The notes beneath the pieces are model-generated. The model worked only from the letters and a program-made list of their open reading frames with translations, did not search any database and was not told the origin of the DNA. DNA of 7,170 nt from Verrucomicrobiales bacterium (GTDB taxonomy: Bacteria > Verrucomicrobiota > Verrucomicrobiia > Verrucomicrobiales > V1-33), in NCBI GenBank assembly GCA_023253575.1, contig JALRGB010000753.1, forward strand, positions 1-7,170, in the 5' to 3' direction. Positions 5,800 through 7,170 of the stretch are shown piece by piece. Each line of letters opens with the position of its first letter. The first letter of the stretch is position 1. The position numbers and the translations under genes were made by a program.

Positions 5800-6624
5800 A
5801 TGAAAGCTACAGTGATTCTCCTTCTTGCGGCCCTCATTGGATTCCATGCCTCAGGAGCTGAGGAGACGGAGGCTCCCTTGACGACGTTGACGACGCTTGG
5901 AGGGCGGATCTTCGATGGGGTGAAGGTGTTAAAGCACGACCCGGACGGCTTGGTATTTCGTCATTCACTCGGGCTGGCGAAGATTTCATTTAGTGATTTG
6001 CCGACGTCGGTGCACGGACGCTTTGGGTATCGGGCCGAGGCGGCGGCGGCTTTTGTGAAGGAGCATGTGGAGGCTGGGCGCGTGGCACGGGAGAAGGCGG
6101 TGGCGGCGCGCCATCAGGCGCGGGTGCGTAAGGCCGAGCAAAAAGCGATGCGGTGGCAGCTTGAGTTGATGCGTGGGCGGATGCCGGCGGCCATGGCGGG
6201 CGGTGACTGGCCGGGTTTTGTGGACGGAGGGTTGCCGTTTTGGGGTGGTGGGTATGGCGGTAGTGAGGGTGTGCTAGGATTGGGACGGCCCTTTTTTGGA
6301 TCGGACCGTGATCGGCTTTTTTATGATTACCCTGTGACCCGATACGTGGGGCCTCATGCGCCTTTGTACAACGGGGCGGTCACGAAGTCCTCCGTGCGTC
6401 CGTTTTTGACGTTCGGCGGATACGGTTATCCCGTCGATCTCGCCGTGCCCCGCGGGCCATGGCCGAACAGTCAGGGATTTGGGATGAGACCTCCTCTTTC
6501 AGGAAGCGTGTCGCCCCGCCCCTTTCCGCTCTCACCTCTGGTTCCGGCCAACAGCGGGGGAAACCGCATAGGCGGCACCGGCACTTTGATGCAGACCAGT
6601 AGCAACCGGATCACGCATCAGTGA
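5800..6624 (+). CDS. Secreted protein of unknown function with a PVC-type N-terminal motif
   Basis: This 274-residue protein starts with a clear signal peptide, MKATVILLLAALIGFHASGA, with cleavage likely before Glu21. Residues about 32-77 (GGRIFDGVKVLKHDPDGLVFRHSLGLAKISFSDLP, then FGY) resemble a short beta-rich motif I know from many exported verrucomicrobial and planctomycete proteins; its function is not established. Residues about 78-126 are Ala-, Arg- and Lys-rich and probably form a long helix or coiled coil. The rest (about 130-274) is rich in Gly, Pro, Phe and Tyr and looks disordered or low in complexity. The frame is open back to a TTG at 5764, but starting there would place 12 charged residues ahead of the signal peptide and overlap the TTGACA box, so I choose the ATG at 5800. 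No enzyme motif is seen. An envelope or surface location is inferred. Codon choice shifts from G-ending to C-ending in the last third. Confidence 0.78.
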   Translation: MKATVILLLAALIGFHASGAEETEAPLTTLTTLGGRIFDGVKVLKHDPDGLVFRHSLGLAKISFSDLPTSVHGRFGYRAEAAAAFVKEHVEAGRVAREKAVAARHQARVRKAEQKAMRWQLELMRGRMPAAMAGGDWPGFVDGGLPFWGGGYGGSEGVLGLGRPFFGSDRDRLFYDYPVTRYVGPHAPLYNGAVTKSSVRPFLTFGGYGYPVDLAVPRGPWPNSQGFGMRPPLSGSVSPRPFPLSPLVPANSGGNRIGGTGTLMQTSSNRITHQ

Positions 6625-6652
6625 GCCCATAAGTTCGGCTGCCGGGGGCTCA
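6622..6652. terminator. Candidate hairpin in the convergent gap
   Basis: TGAGCCC at 6622-6628, which includes the stop codon of the secreted-protein gene, pairs perfectly with GGGCTCA at 6646-6652. The 17-base loop contains a small CGG-CTG-CCG stem. No T tract follows on either strand, so it is a weak terminator candidate that could serve both converging genes. Confidence 0.3.
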
Positions 6653-6689
6653 GCGGGTGCTTAGCGGTGCTGGGCGATGCTCAGCGGGT
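6648..6689. repeat. Degenerate repeat of about 10-11 bp
   Basis: GCTCAGCGGGT occurs exactly at 6648-6658 and 6679-6689. Between them lie GCTTAGCGGTG (6659-6669) and the diverged CTGGGCGAT, so the stretch reads as four decayed copies with a period of 10-11 bases. It spans the stop codon of the leftward gene and encodes part of its C-terminal PLSIAQHR. Confidence 0.35.
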
Positions 6690-7170
6690 ACCAGACATTC
6701 TGCCAGACGGCGGCTTCGCCTTCCAGACCGAGTTGTTGCAGGCGCTTCCGGATTTCGTCAGGGTGCGGCTCAGTGATGTCTTCGTTGGCTAGCTGAGCCT
6801 CATCGGCAGGCATTTCCGGAAAAATGAGGCAGGCCAGCGCCCAACAGGCCCATGCTCGCCATGTTCGCAGTTCCTGTCGGGGGCCCACCATGCGGGTGGC
6901 GAGATGCTGGTAGTGGCGGCGGGGGTTGCCTATGAAGTGGTCGGCGTGTCGGTGCTGCATGATCCAGGCCGCCGCGGCATAGGGGAGCGGCCAACGGCCG
7001 GGCGCCGGCTCTCCGTCCGCCAGATCCGCAGACAAGGCGCGGTTGACTAGCAACAACGCCTGAGCCGGTCGGCCAGCGAGCCAGAGAGCTTGAGCACATT
7101 CGAGAGCTAGTCCGTAAAACCTTGGTCCCCGGTCAGCTCCCATCTCTTGAATCGACGCCGCAGTGAGGGG
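6661..7170 (-). CDS. Conserved-looking hypothetical protein, C-terminal part
   Basis: The frame is open from the right edge to a TAA at 6661-6663, giving 169 residues; the true start probably lies outside the window. An internal ATG at 7143 exists, but the residues before it (PLTAASIQE) run on smoothly, so I treat the gene as cut. The helical stretch FYGLALECAQALWLAGRPAQALLLVNRALSADL resembles a TPR-like helix pair. It is followed by a Trp-rich middle with WPLPYAAAAWIMQHR, FIGNPRRHYQHLATRM and LRTWRAWACWALACLIFP. The C-terminus (EDITEPHPDEIRKRLQQLGLEGEAAVWQNVW) looks like a final helical segment. No signal peptide or membrane helix is evident in the visible part. I have the impression that similar proteins exist in Verrucomicrobia, but I cannot name the family or a function. 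It converges on the secreted-protein gene with a 36-bp gap. Confidence 0.72.
   Translation of the reverse strand, partial: PLTAASIQEMGADRGPRFYGLALECAQALWLAGRPAQALLLVNRALSADLADGEPAPGRWPLPYAAAAWIMQHRHADHFIGNPRRHYQHLATRMVGPRQELRTWRAWACWALACLIFPEMPADEAQLANEDITEPHPDEIRKRLQQLGLEGEAAVWQNVWYPLSIAQHR

Noticed and set aside
5592..5837. 81-codon minus-strand frame upstream of guaB with an ATGA overlap
   Set aside because: It runs antisense through the start of the secreted-protein gene and across the candidate guaB promoter, and its product shows no domain-like pattern. A short upstream peptide from an internal Met cannot be fully excluded.
5878..5895. Tandem TTGACGACG duplication
   Set aside because: It is an in-frame 9-bp duplication encoding Leu-Thr-Thr twice just after the signal peptide; TTGACG here is coding, not a promoter.
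1..7170. CRISPR array, insertion sequence, tRNA, phage or defence genes
   Set aside because: No regularly spaced repeats, transposase motifs, terminal inverted repeats, cloverleaf-like sequences or defence domains were seen in either strand.

Overview
The window looks like a chromosomal segment of a high-GC Gram-negative bacterium, most likely from the Verrucomicrobia or wider PVC group. Three things point there: a LolC/LolE-type permease (so an outer membrane), a secreted protein carrying a 'DPDGLVFRHSLGLAKISFSDLP' signature that I associate with verrucomicrobial and planctomycete proteins, and starts without clear Shine-Dalgarno motifs. The taxonomic call is inference from recall; no search was run.

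Layout: positions 1-1648 read leftward and hold the start of a GYF_2-domain protein (cut by the left edge) and, upstream of it, a complete LolC/LolE-like permease. The 46-bp gap between them suggests one transcript, permease first. A 157-bp divergent intergenic region (1649-1805) separates this pair from a rightward 698-residue exported protein (1806-3902). That protein joins a trypsin-like serine protease, a LamG/DUF1080-like sandwich, a SirB1-like transglutaminase-fold domain and a short helical (TPR-like) tail. A gene-free 235-bp stretch (3903-4137) follows. Then comes leftward guaB (IMP dehydrogenase, complete), a 204-bp divergent region (5596-5799), a rightward secreted protein of unknown function (5800-6624), a 36-bp convergent gap, and a leftward conserved-looking hypothetical protein that runs off the right edge.

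The genes do not form one pathway. guaB is a housekeeping gene. The permease, the protease fusion and the 5800-6624 protein all act at or beyond the inner membrane, so a cell-envelope theme is possible but not shown. The most unusual item is the four-part protease fusion. Secondary items are short dyads just before guaB and the 5800 gene, a TTGACAC heptamer upstream of three genes, a TAAAAT box placed as for a leaderless transcript at the protease gene, and a switch in synonymous codon choice from G-ending to C-ending along the genes. I see no tRNA, rRNA, insertion sequence, CRISPR array, phage or defence genes. I do not see a clearly new multi-gene system.
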